Source: Arthrobacter alkaliphilus (GTDB lineage Bacteria > Actinomycetota > Actinomycetes > Actinomycetales > Micrococcaceae). Taken from it: a stretch of DNA of 37,034 nt. Positions 23,668 through 31,042 of this stretch are shown piece by piece. A program made the translations under genes and the position numbers. The stretch spans positions 1 through 37,034 of the forward strand of contig NZ_JAKEEC010000036.1 of the NCBI RefSeq assembly GCF_021483235.1. Reading direction: 5' to 3'. The first letter of the stretch is position 1. Each line of letters opens with the position of its first letter. The notes beneath the pieces are model-generated. The model was not told the DNA's origin. It saw only the letters and a program-made list of their open reading frames with translations, and did not search any database.

Positions 23668-23732
23668 CCAACGCGGGGTCACTTACGGCCCATGCCGGAC
23701 CGGTTAATGGGCGCTAAGTGACCCCGCGTTGG
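23668..23732. terminator. Long bidirectional hairpin between lysE-type and lacI-type genes
   Basis: An 18-bp perfect stem (23668-23685 with 23715-23732, CCAACGCGGGGTCACTTA on the left) continues after a 2x2 internal loop with GCCCAT/ATGGGC (23688-23693, 23707-23712). The right arm is also coding: it forms the last codons of the LacI-type gene (ANAGSLSAH, stop). Confidence 0.7.
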
Positions 23733-24777
23733 CAGGAATCGATGCCGTGGATCCGCGAATCACAAGGGAACTCTCGAGCGTCAGCTGCGGCTGTTCCAGT
23801 TCACGGTCCTCCATCAACCTCCGGAGTTGTTCGCCGGCTTTGAGCCCCAAAGGCGTGGCGGGCAGGTGCACACTGGTCAGGCTCGGGTTGCTCGTGGCTG
23901 AATAAGGCAAGTCATCGAACCCCGCAACAGCGAGTTCCTCCGGAATCCGGACGGCGGCCACACGGGCTTCCTGCAACACACCGTAGGCGTGCGTATCGGT
24001 TCCGCAAACGACGGCGGTGACCCCGGCGCGCTGCCAGTCCGGCCACGCATCGGCGAACGCCGCAGCGGCGGCGCCGACGTCGATGGTGGTGCTGACGATG
24101 TGCGAGTCCGCAATGGAAATACCGCAGGAGTGTGCCTCGTCCAAGAACGCCGCGCGGCGGACCTCGAACGTCGCGGTACCGGTCACACTGTCCACATAGG
24201 CAACGCGCTTGTGCCCGGAAGCCGCAAGGTGCGCGGCCAGTTCACGGGCACCATGGGCCACATCGAGGTTCACTGACGGCGCGTACCCTTCGAGGCCTGG
24301 CGCATCGAGGAGGACCAGCGGCCCGGCAACGGAAAGGTCCTCCAGGAAGGCCGCGTTGGGCGCATCCACCAGCAAACCGGCAGGGCGAAGGGCCAGGAGC
24401 ATCCGGACATCGTCGGCGCGGGGGAACTCACCGGCGTCGGTCACGGAGAGAAGCAGCTGGTACTCCGACCCGAGCGATTCCCGGACGCCGGCGATGACCT
24501 TGGCGAAAAACGGATTGGAAATGTCCGGCGCAACAAGGATCACAATCGAGCTCACGCCCTTGGCCAAGGAACTGCCGATGCCATCCACCACGTAACCCAG
24601 CTCGGCGATCGCCTGGCGCACGCGCGAGATGTTGTCCTCGGACACCCTGCCCTGCGTTTTGCCGTTGGCAACCAGGGAAACTGTTGCGGTCGAGACGCCC
24701 GCGAGGGAGGCCACCATCGCTGCGGTGACGCGCTGCGTACGGCTCGGGGCCCGGTGTACTGGTTCCGCGGATTCCAT
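23704..24777 (-). CDS. LacI family regulator of nucleoside salvage (UriR-like)
   Basis: A 357-residue LacI-family repressor. The DNA-binding domain is TAAMVASLAGVSTATVSLVA followed by NGKTQGRVSEDNISRVRQAI, with hinge helix GIGSSLAKG. The periplasmic-binding-like domain holds VILVAPDISNPFFAKVIAGV, LLVDAP, SGHKRVAYVD and ELAVAGFDDLPYSATSNPSLTSV. It is divergent from a nucleoside hydrolase-transporter-ribokinase operon, like UriR of Corynebacterium glutamicum, and two LacI-type operators lie between. The effector is probably a nucleoside or ribose derivative. ATG 24777 has TACGAT six bases ahead and no Shine-Dalgarno; the frame could extend to a TTG at 24804. The C-terminus is encoded by a terminator-like hairpin. 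Confidence 0.85.
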   Translation of the reverse strand: MESAEPVHRAPSRTQRVTAAMVASLAGVSTATVSLVANGKTQGRVSEDNISRVRQAIAELGYVVDGIGSSLAKGVSSIVILVAPDISNPFFAKVIAGVRESLGSEYQLLLSVTDAGEFPRADDVRMLLALRPAGLLVDAPNAAFLEDLSVAGPLVLLDAPGLEGYAPSVNLDVAHGARELAAHLAASGHKRVAYVDSVTGTATFEVRRAAFLDEAHSCGISIADSHIVSTTIDVGAAAAAFADAWPDWQRAGVTAVVCGTDTHAYGVLQEARVAAVRIPEELAVAGFDDLPYSATSNPSLTSVHLPATPLGLKAGEQLRRLMEDRELEQPQLTLESSLVIRGSTASIPANAGSLSAH

Positions 24778-24822
24778 ACAACGATCGTAGTCGGAATCGC
24801 ACAAATCCCGCGCCGCAAGGCA

Positions 24823-24857
24823 TCAAACGCTTGACGCAATTTGCGTTAAGCGTTTGA
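24823..24857. promoter_or_regulatory. Paired LacI-type operators
   Basis: Two 12-bp palindromic sites, TCAAACGCTTGA (24823-24834) and TTAAGCGTTTGA (24846-24857), with centres 23 bp apart (about two helical turns). Together they also make a 33-bp near-perfect inverted repeat (24824-24856, one mismatched pair, one central base). Confidence 0.8.
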
Positions 24858-24883
24858 CGCACCGGGTGGACCGGTGCCAGAAT
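24854..24883 (+). promoter_or_regulatory. Promoter of the nucleoside salvage operon
   Basis: TTGACG (24854-24859), an 18-nt spacer and CAGAAT (24878-24883). The -35 overlaps the second LacI operator, so repression would be by direct occlusion. Confidence 0.55.
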
Positions 24884-24939
24884 TCCCCTGACTGCTTTAA
24901 CGCCCTGCCTCGGCAGGCCCCAATGACGTGGAGATGAAC

Positions 24940-25962
24940 ATGGACCCGACCACCATGACCCGTGAACGCAAGAAGATCATCCTGGATTGCGATCCCGGGC
25001 ATGACGACGCCGTGGCCCTACTACTGGCCCACGGCAACCCGGACATCGACTTGCTCGCCGTCACCACGGTGGTCGGCAACCAGACCCTCGAAAAGGTCAC
25101 TCGCAACGCCCTGTCGGTAGGCACCATCGCCGGGATCACCGGCGTTCCCTTTGCCGCAGGCTGCGACCGTCCACTGGTCCGCGCCATCGAGACCGCGCCG
25201 GACATCCACGGCGAATCCGGCATGGACGGCCCCGAACAGCCGGAGTCCACCATCGAGCTTGACCCCCGCCACGCCGTCGACCTCATCATCGAAACGATCA
25301 TGGCGCACGAGCCGGGCACCGTTACCCTGGTCCCCACCGCCGGCCTCACCAACATCGCCATGGCCGCCCGCAAGGAGCCGCGCATCGTGGGACGCGTCAA
25401 GGAAGTTGTCCTGATGGGCGGCGGCTACCACGTCGGCAACTGGAGCGCCGTGGCCGAATTCAACATCATCATCGACCCTGAGGCCGCCCACATCGTCTTC
25501 AACGAAAAGTGGCCCGTGGTCATGGTCGGTTTGGACCTCACGCACCAGGCCTTGGCCACCCCTAAGGTAGTCGAAAAGATCGCCGCGGTGGGTACCAGGC
25601 CGGCCAAGTTCTTCATGGAGCTCATGGAGTTCTTCACCAAGACCTACAAGGACTCCCAGGGCTTTGACTATCCCCCGGTGCACGATCCCTGCGCCGTGGC
25701 CTACGTCATCGACCCCACCGTGATGACTACCCGCAAGGTCCCGGTCGACATCGAACTGCAGGGCAAGCTCACCCTCGGCATGACCGTGGCCGACTTCCGC
25801 GCTCCCGCCCCGGCCGACTGCCACACCTCGGTGGCCGTCGACCTTGACCACGAGAAATTCTGGAACCTCGTCACGGACGCGATCATCCGCATCGGCGAGC
25901 CCGCAACCGGCACTGCCGCCGTCCCCGCCACCGCCGCAGCCATCGCAGGAGAGGCAAAGTAA
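24940..25962 (+). CDS. uriH: Ribonucleoside hydrolase (UriH-like)
   Basis: A 340-residue nucleoside N-ribohydrolase of the IUNH family, splitting ribonucleosides to base and ribose. The calcium-binding N-terminal motif DxDxxxDD is complete: D16-C-D18-P-G-H-D22-D23. VVGNQTLEKVTRNAL, VTLVPTAGLTNIAMA, VVLMGGGYHVGN, AEFNIIIDPEAAHIVF and VHDPCAVAYV with the late His-Asp follow. Starts are possible at GTG 24928 and ATG 24934, but GGAG six bases before ATG 24940 favours that one. It is first in the operon and abuts the MFS gene. Context matches UriH of C. glutamicum; preference for uridine is inference. The Ala/Thr/Pro-rich tail is probably disordered. Confidence 0.88.
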   Translation: MDPTTMTRERKKIILDCDPGHDDAVALLLAHGNPDIDLLAVTTVVGNQTLEKVTRNALSVGTIAGITGVPFAAGCDRPLVRAIETAPDIHGESGMDGPEQPESTIELDPRHAVDLIIETIMAHEPGTVTLVPTAGLTNIAMAARKEPRIVGRVKEVVLMGGGYHVGNWSAVAEFNIIIDPEAAHIVFNEKWPVVMVGLDLTHQALATPKVVEKIAAVGTRPAKFFMELMEFFTKTYKDSQGFDYPPVHDPCAVAYVIDPTVMTTRKVPVDIELQGKLTLGMTVADFRAPAPADCHTSVAVDLDHEKFWNLVTDAIIRIGEPATGTAAVPATAAAIAGEAK

Positions 25963-27390
25963 ATGACCACCGTGATCAACGAAACCAAGACCGCCCGCGG
26001 AAACGTCGCCGCACTGATGGTCGCCCTGCTGGCCGCCTGCGTGGCTTTCCAGCTCAACGCGTCGATGCTCAGCCCGGCCCTGGTGACCATGGGCAACGAG
26101 CTCCACACCGACCAGGCAGTCATCGGCCTCTCCCAAACCTGGTTCTTCACGGCCGCGGCCCTTTTCTCACTCTTCCTTCCGCGCCTAAGCGACATCGTCG
26201 GGCGCAAGAAGATCCTCCTCGCCATGATGCTGCTCATGGGCCTCGGCTCGGTCATCGCGGCCATGGCCCCCGACGTTACCTGGCTCTTCGTGGGCCGCAT
26301 CATCCAGGGCGTCAGCGGCCCCACGGTGCCGCTGTGCCTCATCATGCTGCGCTCCGCCGTCGACAACCCGCGCAAGTACGGAACGTTGATGGGCCTTGTC
26401 ACGGCTGTCAACGGCGGCGTGGCCGGCGTCGACTCTTTCGTGGGCGGCTACTTCGCCGAGCACTTCGGATTCCGCAGCATCTTCTGGCTCATGGTTGGCC
26501 TCGCTGTCGTGGCCACGGCCTTGATCGCCGTCCTTGCCGGGGAAAGCAAGCCTGCGGCCGGTACCGGCATGGACTGGCTAGGCGTGTTCTTCATCGTCAT
26601 CGCGGTGGGCGCACTCCTGACCGCCCTCAATGAAGGCTCCAAGCTGGTCGGCGCCTTCTCAACCGGAACCCTGATGCTGTCCATCGGGCTGATTGTGGTC
26701 GCAGCCGCCGCGTTTGCGGCCTTCTGGCGGACCGAAAAGCGCGCCAAGGAACCCATGGTGGAAACGATCCACCTCCGCCAGCGTTCCACGTGGGCGCCGT
26801 TGCTGACCACCACGCTCGCCATGACCGGTATCTTCGCAGTCATCAACGGCATCGTCCCGGCCTACGTCCAGGCCGCGGCGCCGGGATTCGGGGTGGGCCC
26901 CACCGAGATGTCCCTCATGATCCTCACGCCGTACGCGCTCCTCGGCTGGGTGTTCGGACCCGTCAGCGGCCGGCTCGCACCCGTGTTCGGCTACACCAAA
27001 GTCCTGCGCATCGGCATGCTGGGCAGCATCGCGGCCCTGGCAGTCATCGCGTTCCTCGGCCTTAGCAGCCTTCCCCTCATGATCGCGGGAACGGCCTTGC
27101 TCGGTGTTATGTACGCCGGTACGGTCAACATCATGCTCAACGGACTCGGAGTTGTCCTCTCCCCGGCCGGCAACCCCGGCTTCCTCCCGGGCATGAACGC
27201 CGGCGCCTTCAACCTCGGCGCGGGCCTGAGCTTCCTCGTGTTGCCGGCGGTCCTCGTGGCGACCTCGGCGCTCGGCGACGTGAAGGCCTCCTACTTGACT
27301 GTGGTCGTCGTCGGCCTGGCCATCACGGTTGCCGCCTTCGCGGCGTCGCTGCTCATCCCCAAGCCCCTCGAAGCCGAGGTTGAAAAGTGA
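25963..27390 (+). CDS. uriT: MFS transporter, probable nucleoside importer (UriT-like)
   Basis: A 475-residue major facilitator with about 14 hydrophobic segments, the DHA2-like number. The conserved loop between segments 2 and 3 reads PRLSDIVGRKKILL, and segment 4 has WLFVGRIIQGVSGPTVPL. The ATG follows the hydrolase stop with no gap and the last codon overlaps the ribokinase start (GTGA), so it is translationally locked into the operon. DHA2 proteins are mostly drug exporters, but the same arrangement in C. glutamicum contains UriT, a uridine importer, and that role fits here. Substrate and direction are inferred from context. Confidence 0.83.
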   Translation: MTTVINETKTARGNVAALMVALLAACVAFQLNASMLSPALVTMGNELHTDQAVIGLSQTWFFTAAALFSLFLPRLSDIVGRKKILLAMMLLMGLGSVIAAMAPDVTWLFVGRIIQGVSGPTVPLCLIMLRSAVDNPRKYGTLMGLVTAVNGGVAGVDSFVGGYFAEHFGFRSIFWLMVGLAVVATALIAVLAGESKPAAGTGMDWLGVFFIVIAVGALLTALNEGSKLVGAFSTGTLMLSIGLIVVAAAAFAAFWRTEKRAKEPMVETIHLRQRSTWAPLLTTTLAMTGIFAVINGIVPAYVQAAAPGFGVGPTEMSLMILTPYALLGWVFGPVSGRLAPVFGYTKVLRIGMLGSIAALAVIAFLGLSSLPLMIAGTALLGVMYAGTVNIMLNGLGVVLSPAGNPGFLPGMNAGAFNLGAGLSFLVLPAVLVATSALGDVKASYLTVVVVGLAITVAAFAASLLIPKPLEAEVEK

Positions 27391-28331
27391 ACCGCAGGAT
27401 CGTCGTCGTCGGGTCCTTGAACGCGGACCTGACCATTTATTGCGAGCGGCTCCCGCTCCCGGGTGAAACCGTCCACGGCAACGGTTTCACGGTCAATCCC
27501 GGCGGCAAGAGCGCCAACCAGGCTGTCGCTGCGAGCAAGTTGGGCGGCACGGTGAGCCTGATCGGCGCGGTTGGCAACGACTCCAACGGGGACATGCTGC
27601 TCGCCTCCACGGAAGGGGCCGGCGTGGATGTTTCGCGCGTCCGGCGTTCCGCGGATGCTGCCACCGGCGTCGCGGTGATCGCGGTTGACGCCCACGGCGA
27701 GAACAACATCATCATCTCGGCCGGAGCAAACGGGACACTCGCCCCGGCGGACGTGACGCCGGATGCCTTCGACGGTGCCGCGGTGCTGTGCCTGTGCCTG
27801 GAGGTGGCCCCCGAGACTGTCGAGGCCGCCGCCAAAACAGCGCACGACGCCGGCGCAACAGTTCTCCTGAACCTCTCGCCGTACGCCGAAATCCCGGAGA
27901 GCCTTGCCGCCTTGAGCGATGTCCTGCTGGTCAACGCGCACGAAGCGTCCATGTTCCTGGGCGACGCCGAGATGCCACATCCCGGCGCACACGCAAGCGC
28001 GTGGGAGCCGGTCCGGAGCCAGTTCGCGGACCGCGGGCTGGAGCGGGTACTCGTTACCCTCGGCGCGCACGGCTCGGTGGTGTTGGATTCCTTCGCCGCG
28101 TCGGGCGAGCAGATCTCCCGCATCGCACCCACCAAGGTCAATGCCGTGGACACCACCGGTGCCGGGGACGCCTTCACCGGCGCCGTGGCCGCCCGGCTCG
28201 CCGCGGGAGAAACCTTGGCGGAAGCCGCGGCGTTCGCCTCGGTTGCTGCGGCGCTCGCCACCACCAAGAAGGGCACCCAGGCCGCCTACCCTGGCGCCGA
28301 GGAAGTCCTGGAGTACTTGCGGATTTCCTAG
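27387..28331 (+). CDS. rbsK: Ribokinase (PfkB family)
   Basis: A 314-residue PfkB-family kinase that phosphorylates ribose to ribose-5-phosphate, completing salvage of the sugar freed by the hydrolase. The N-terminal signature is VVVGSLNADLTIYCERLPLP and VNPGGKSANQAVAASKLGG (about 36-55). The C-terminal signature holds the anion hole and catalytic base: D255-TTGAGD261-AFTGA. The start is GTG 27387 overlapping the upstream TGA. The last codons (ending LRIS) lie in a 19-bp tandem duplication that repeats the stop codon region. Fructokinase or other sugar specificity cannot be excluded from sequence alone. Confidence 0.88.
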   Translation: MNRRIVVVGSLNADLTIYCERLPLPGETVHGNGFTVNPGGKSANQAVAASKLGGTVSLIGAVGNDSNGDMLLASTEGAGVDVSRVRRSADAATGVAVIAVDAHGENNIIISAGANGTLAPADVTPDAFDGAAVLCLCLEVAPETVEAAAKTAHDAGATVLLNLSPYAEIPESLAALSDVLLVNAHEASMFLGDAEMPHPGAHASAWEPVRSQFADRGLERVLVTLGAHGSVVLDSFAASGEQISRIAPTKVNAVDTTGAGDAFTGAVAARLAAGETLAEAAAFASVAAALATTKKGTQAAYPGAEEVLEYLRIS

Positions 28332-28352
28332 GCACTTGCGGATTTCCTAGGC
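28315..28352 (+). repeat. Exact 19-bp tandem duplication over the ribokinase stop
   Basis: ACTTGCGGATTTCCTAGGC occurs twice head to tail, at 28315-28333 and 28334-28352. The first copy holds the ribokinase stop codon (28329-28331). The second copy lies wholly outside the gene. Confidence 0.9.
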
Positions 28353-28357
28353 CCGGT

Positions 28358-28400
28358 GATGCCGCCCCGCCCTTTTGACTAGCCAAAGCGGGGTGGCATC
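28358..28400 (+). terminator. Hairpin terminator after the nucleoside salvage operon
   Basis: GATGCCGCCCCGC (28358-28370) pairs with GCGGGGTGGCATC (28388-28400), a 13-bp stem with one G-T wobble. No T-tract follows. It ends 15 bp before the phosphatase start. Confidence 0.6.
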
Positions 28401-28415
28401 CCCCATGCTTGCTGC

Positions 28416-28976
28416 ATGTACTCAGCGTCGAGCCCATACCGCCTCATTACGGTCTGCACGGGAAACATCTGCCGCTCCCCCATGGCGCAACTGATGCTGA
28501 CTGAAGCGTTCGACGCCGGAGGGCTCGGCGGGGCGGTTGTCGTGGACTCCGCGGGGACTACCGCCTACGAGGCCGGACACCCCATCGATCCGCGCGCAGC
28601 CCGGGTCCTTTCGGCCCACCGTATCCACTCCGACGGTCACATTGCCAGGAAATGGCGCCCGGAGTGGTTCCGTGAGCGGGACCTGATTCTGGCGCTCGAC
28701 GTCGATCACTATGGCTGGCTGCACGAGGCCGCCCCGGATTCGGAAGCCCTCGCCAAGATCCGGATGCTGCGCAGTTTCGACCCGGCCGTCGCCGGCCGGA
28801 GCACCTTGGACGTGGGCATCGAGGATCCCTGGTACGGGGGCCACCGCGATTTCGACCTCACCTGGGACCTCATCCGCGCGGCCGTCCCCGGGATCGTCGC
28901 GCACACCCGGGACGCCCTTGGCGCTCGGCAGAACGCACAGCTCCACGGCCCTCAGCAGGTACGCTCTATTTCATGA
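28416..28976 (+). CDS. Low-molecular-weight protein-tyrosine phosphatase
   Basis: A 186-residue LMW-PTP. The phosphate loop CX5R is C14-TGNIC-R20-S, inside VCTGNICRSPMAQLML as in mycobacterial PtpA. DSAGTTAYEAGHPIDPRA follows, and the general-acid aspartate is in the late loop IEDPWYGGHRDFDLTW. It removes phosphate from protein tyrosines or small phosphoesters by a Cys-phosphate intermediate. No Shine-Dalgarno precedes ATG 28416, and CATGCT ends six bases before it. The last codons overlap the next gene (ATGA at 28973-28976), coupling its translation to the kinase-PabB fusion, an unexpected partner. Confidence 0.9.
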   Translation: MYSASSPYRLITVCTGNICRSPMAQLMLTEAFDAGGLGGAVVVDSAGTTAYEAGHPIDPRAARVLSAHRIHSDGHIARKWRPEWFRERDLILALDVDHYGWLHEAAPDSEALAKIRMLRSFDPAVAGRSTLDVGIEDPWYGGHRDFDLTWDLIRAAVPGIVAHTRDALGARQNAQLHGPQQVRSIS

Positions 28977-31039
28977 CCCCAGCACCCGTGATCATCGCCA
29001 TCGATGGCCGCTCAGGCTCGGGAAAGACCACCCTTGCCATCGAACTTGCCGCCCGCCTGCGCATGCATCACAAGGTGTCGTTGTTCCATCTCGAGGACAT
29101 CTACCCGGGCTGGAACGGCCTCATCGCGGGCATCGAGCGGTATGTCACCACCGTCTTGGCACCCTTGCGGCGCGGAGAAGCCGCCGAGTGGGTCAGTTGG
29201 GACTGGGAGAAGCACTACGACGGCGGCAGCCACGTGACCCTGCCTGCCGAAATCGTCATTGTCGAAGGCGTCGGGGCAGCCGCGAGTGCCGCCCGGCCCA
29301 TGCTGGACGCCGTCGTCTGGGTGGATGCCCCCGACGACGACCGCCGGCACCGGGCGATGGCCCGGGACGGGAGCAGCTACGAGCCCTTCTGGGACAGCTG
29401 GGCTGCGCAGGAGGACGAATGGTTGGAGACCGACGACGTCCTCGACCACAGCGACATCAGGGTGCTGAACCGGGCGGACGGCCATGCGCCGGATGACGTG
29501 CTGCAGGCGCTGAACCACCTCCCTTTGCTCTCCCCCGTGTTGGCTCCCGAGCTCTCCGCACGCCGCGGATTGCAGCTCAAGTCCGAGCGGATCGACGCCA
29601 AGCCGGACGCCGCGGCACTTTTCCGGGCGCTCTACGCACAGTCCGCCAACGCAGTCTGGCTCGATTCCTCCAACACCCCCTCCAGCACGGGCATTACCGG
29701 TAACGACGCAGCTTCCAACGCCGCCGAACGCAGCCGCTTCAGCATCCTCGCGGACGACGGCGGTTCGTTCGGCCAGGCTGCAATCCACAGCTCGGGAACC
29801 ACCCGCCTCAGCGCCGGCTGCGCCACCGTGGTGACCACCGGTCCCTTCTTCCGCTGGCTGGACACCGTGTGGGGCCGCAAGGCCTTGAAGCCACCCGAAG
29901 GCTATGACTGTGAATTCACGCTCGGCTGGCTGGGGTACCTGGGCTATGAACTGAAGCGCGAAACCGGGGGCAACGATATTCCCTCCGGCACTCCGGACGC
30001 TGCCTTACTCTTCTCCGGCCGGGCCGTGGTGATCGACCACCGCGATGCTGCCGTCTGGCTGCTCGCCATCGACGGCCCCGACGCCGACGAATGGCTCGGG
30101 CTTGCGCGCCAGGCGGTGCTGTCCGCGGCCGGCGCGCCGAGGCACTCGGCCGGGGATCCCGCCGTCGGGAGTTCCTCCGTGCCGCTTGAGTTCTCGAGCC
30201 GCGACACCGAGGACGAATACAAAAGCAAGATCGCCGAGGCCCGGCGCCAGATTGCCGAAGGCAATACGTACGAAGTCTGCCTCACCACCGAAGTGACCGC
30301 GGCGGATCCCGGGCTCGACCCGTGGGCGAGCTACCTCGCGCTGCGCAAACGCAACCCGGCGCCGTTCGCGAGCTACTTGAGGTTCGGCGAGCTGACGGTC
30401 GCGAGTACCTCGCCGGAGCGCTTCCTGCGGATAACCTCCGACGGCGGCATGCGGGCCGAGCCGATCAAGGGCACCAGGGGCCGGGCCAACGATCCGGCGA
30501 TCGACGAGGCGTTGCGGCGCGGCTTGGAATCCTCGCTCAAAGACCGTGCAGAGAACATCATGATCGTGGACTTGCTCCGCAACGACCTCAGCCACTTCGC
30601 CGTTCCCGGTTCGGTGACCGTCAGCCGGTTGTGCGCGGTGGAAAGCTACGCCACGGTGCACCAGATGGTGAGCACGGTCGACGCCAGACTAAGGCCCGGC
30701 GCACCCCGGGCGGAGGCCGTGGCGGCCGCGTTCCCTGCCGGCTCCATGACGGGCGCGCCAAAGATCAGCACCATGGACATCCTTGACGGCTTGGAGTCAG
30801 GACCGCGCGGTATCTATTCCGGCGCGATCGGATACTTTTCACTCAACGCGGCGACCGACCTCGCCGTCGTGATCCGGACCCTCGTGATGGGTCCCGACGG
30901 CGACGGAGGACGCAAGCTCAGCCTCGGCGTCGGAGGCGCCATCACGGCGGACTCGACACCCCAGGACGAATACGAGGAAATCCGGACCAAGGCGTTCGGT
31001 GTGCTCTCGGCCCTCGGCGCGGAGTTTCCCTCTGCCTGA
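28973..31039 (+). CDS. pabB: Fusion of P-loop kinase-like domain and aminodeoxychorismate synthase component I (PabB)
   Basis: A 688-residue two-part protein. Residues 1 to about 200 are a uridine-kinase-like P-loop NTPase: IIAIDGRSGSGKTTLAIELA (Walker A G12-T19), FHLEDIYPGWNGL where kinases keep the substrate-binding Asp, and VIVEGVGAAASAARPMLDAV for Walker B. From about 230 on it is a complete PabB: an N-terminal region (AVWLDSSN...RSRFSILAD), then the chorismate-binding domain with EPIKGTRGRANDPAIDEAL (K499 in the catalytic position), ENIMIVDLLRNDL, ESYATVHQMVSTV and FPAGSMTGAPKISTMDILDG followed by GIYSGAIGYFS. PabB makes 4-amino-4-deoxychorismate for folate. The kinase role is unknown. 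TACGCT lies seven bases before ATG, so an internal promoter is possible. Confidence 0.86.
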   Translation: MTPAPVIIAIDGRSGSGKTTLAIELAARLRMHHKVSLFHLEDIYPGWNGLIAGIERYVTTVLAPLRRGEAAEWVSWDWEKHYDGGSHVTLPAEIVIVEGVGAAASAARPMLDAVVWVDAPDDDRRHRAMARDGSSYEPFWDSWAAQEDEWLETDDVLDHSDIRVLNRADGHAPDDVLQALNHLPLLSPVLAPELSARRGLQLKSERIDAKPDAAALFRALYAQSANAVWLDSSNTPSSTGITGNDAASNAAERSRFSILADDGGSFGQAAIHSSGTTRLSAGCATVVTTGPFFRWLDTVWGRKALKPPEGYDCEFTLGWLGYLGYELKRETGGNDIPSGTPDAALLFSGRAVVIDHRDAAVWLLAIDGPDADEWLGLARQAVLSAAGAPRHSAGDPAVGSSSVPLEFSSRDTEDEYKSKIAEARRQIAEGNTYEVCLTTEVTAADPGLDPWASYLALRKRNPAPFASYLRFGELTVASTSPERFLRITSDGGMRAEPIKGTRGRANDPAIDEALRRGLESSLKDRAENIMIVDLLRNDLSHFAVPGSVTVSRLCAVESYATVHQMVSTVDARLRPGAPRAEAVAAAFPAGSMTGAPKISTMDILDGLESGPRGIYSGAIGYFSLNAATDLAVVIRTLVMGPDGDGGRKLSLGVGGAITADSTPQDEYEEIRTKAFGVLSALGAEFPSA

Positions 31040-31042
31040 GAG

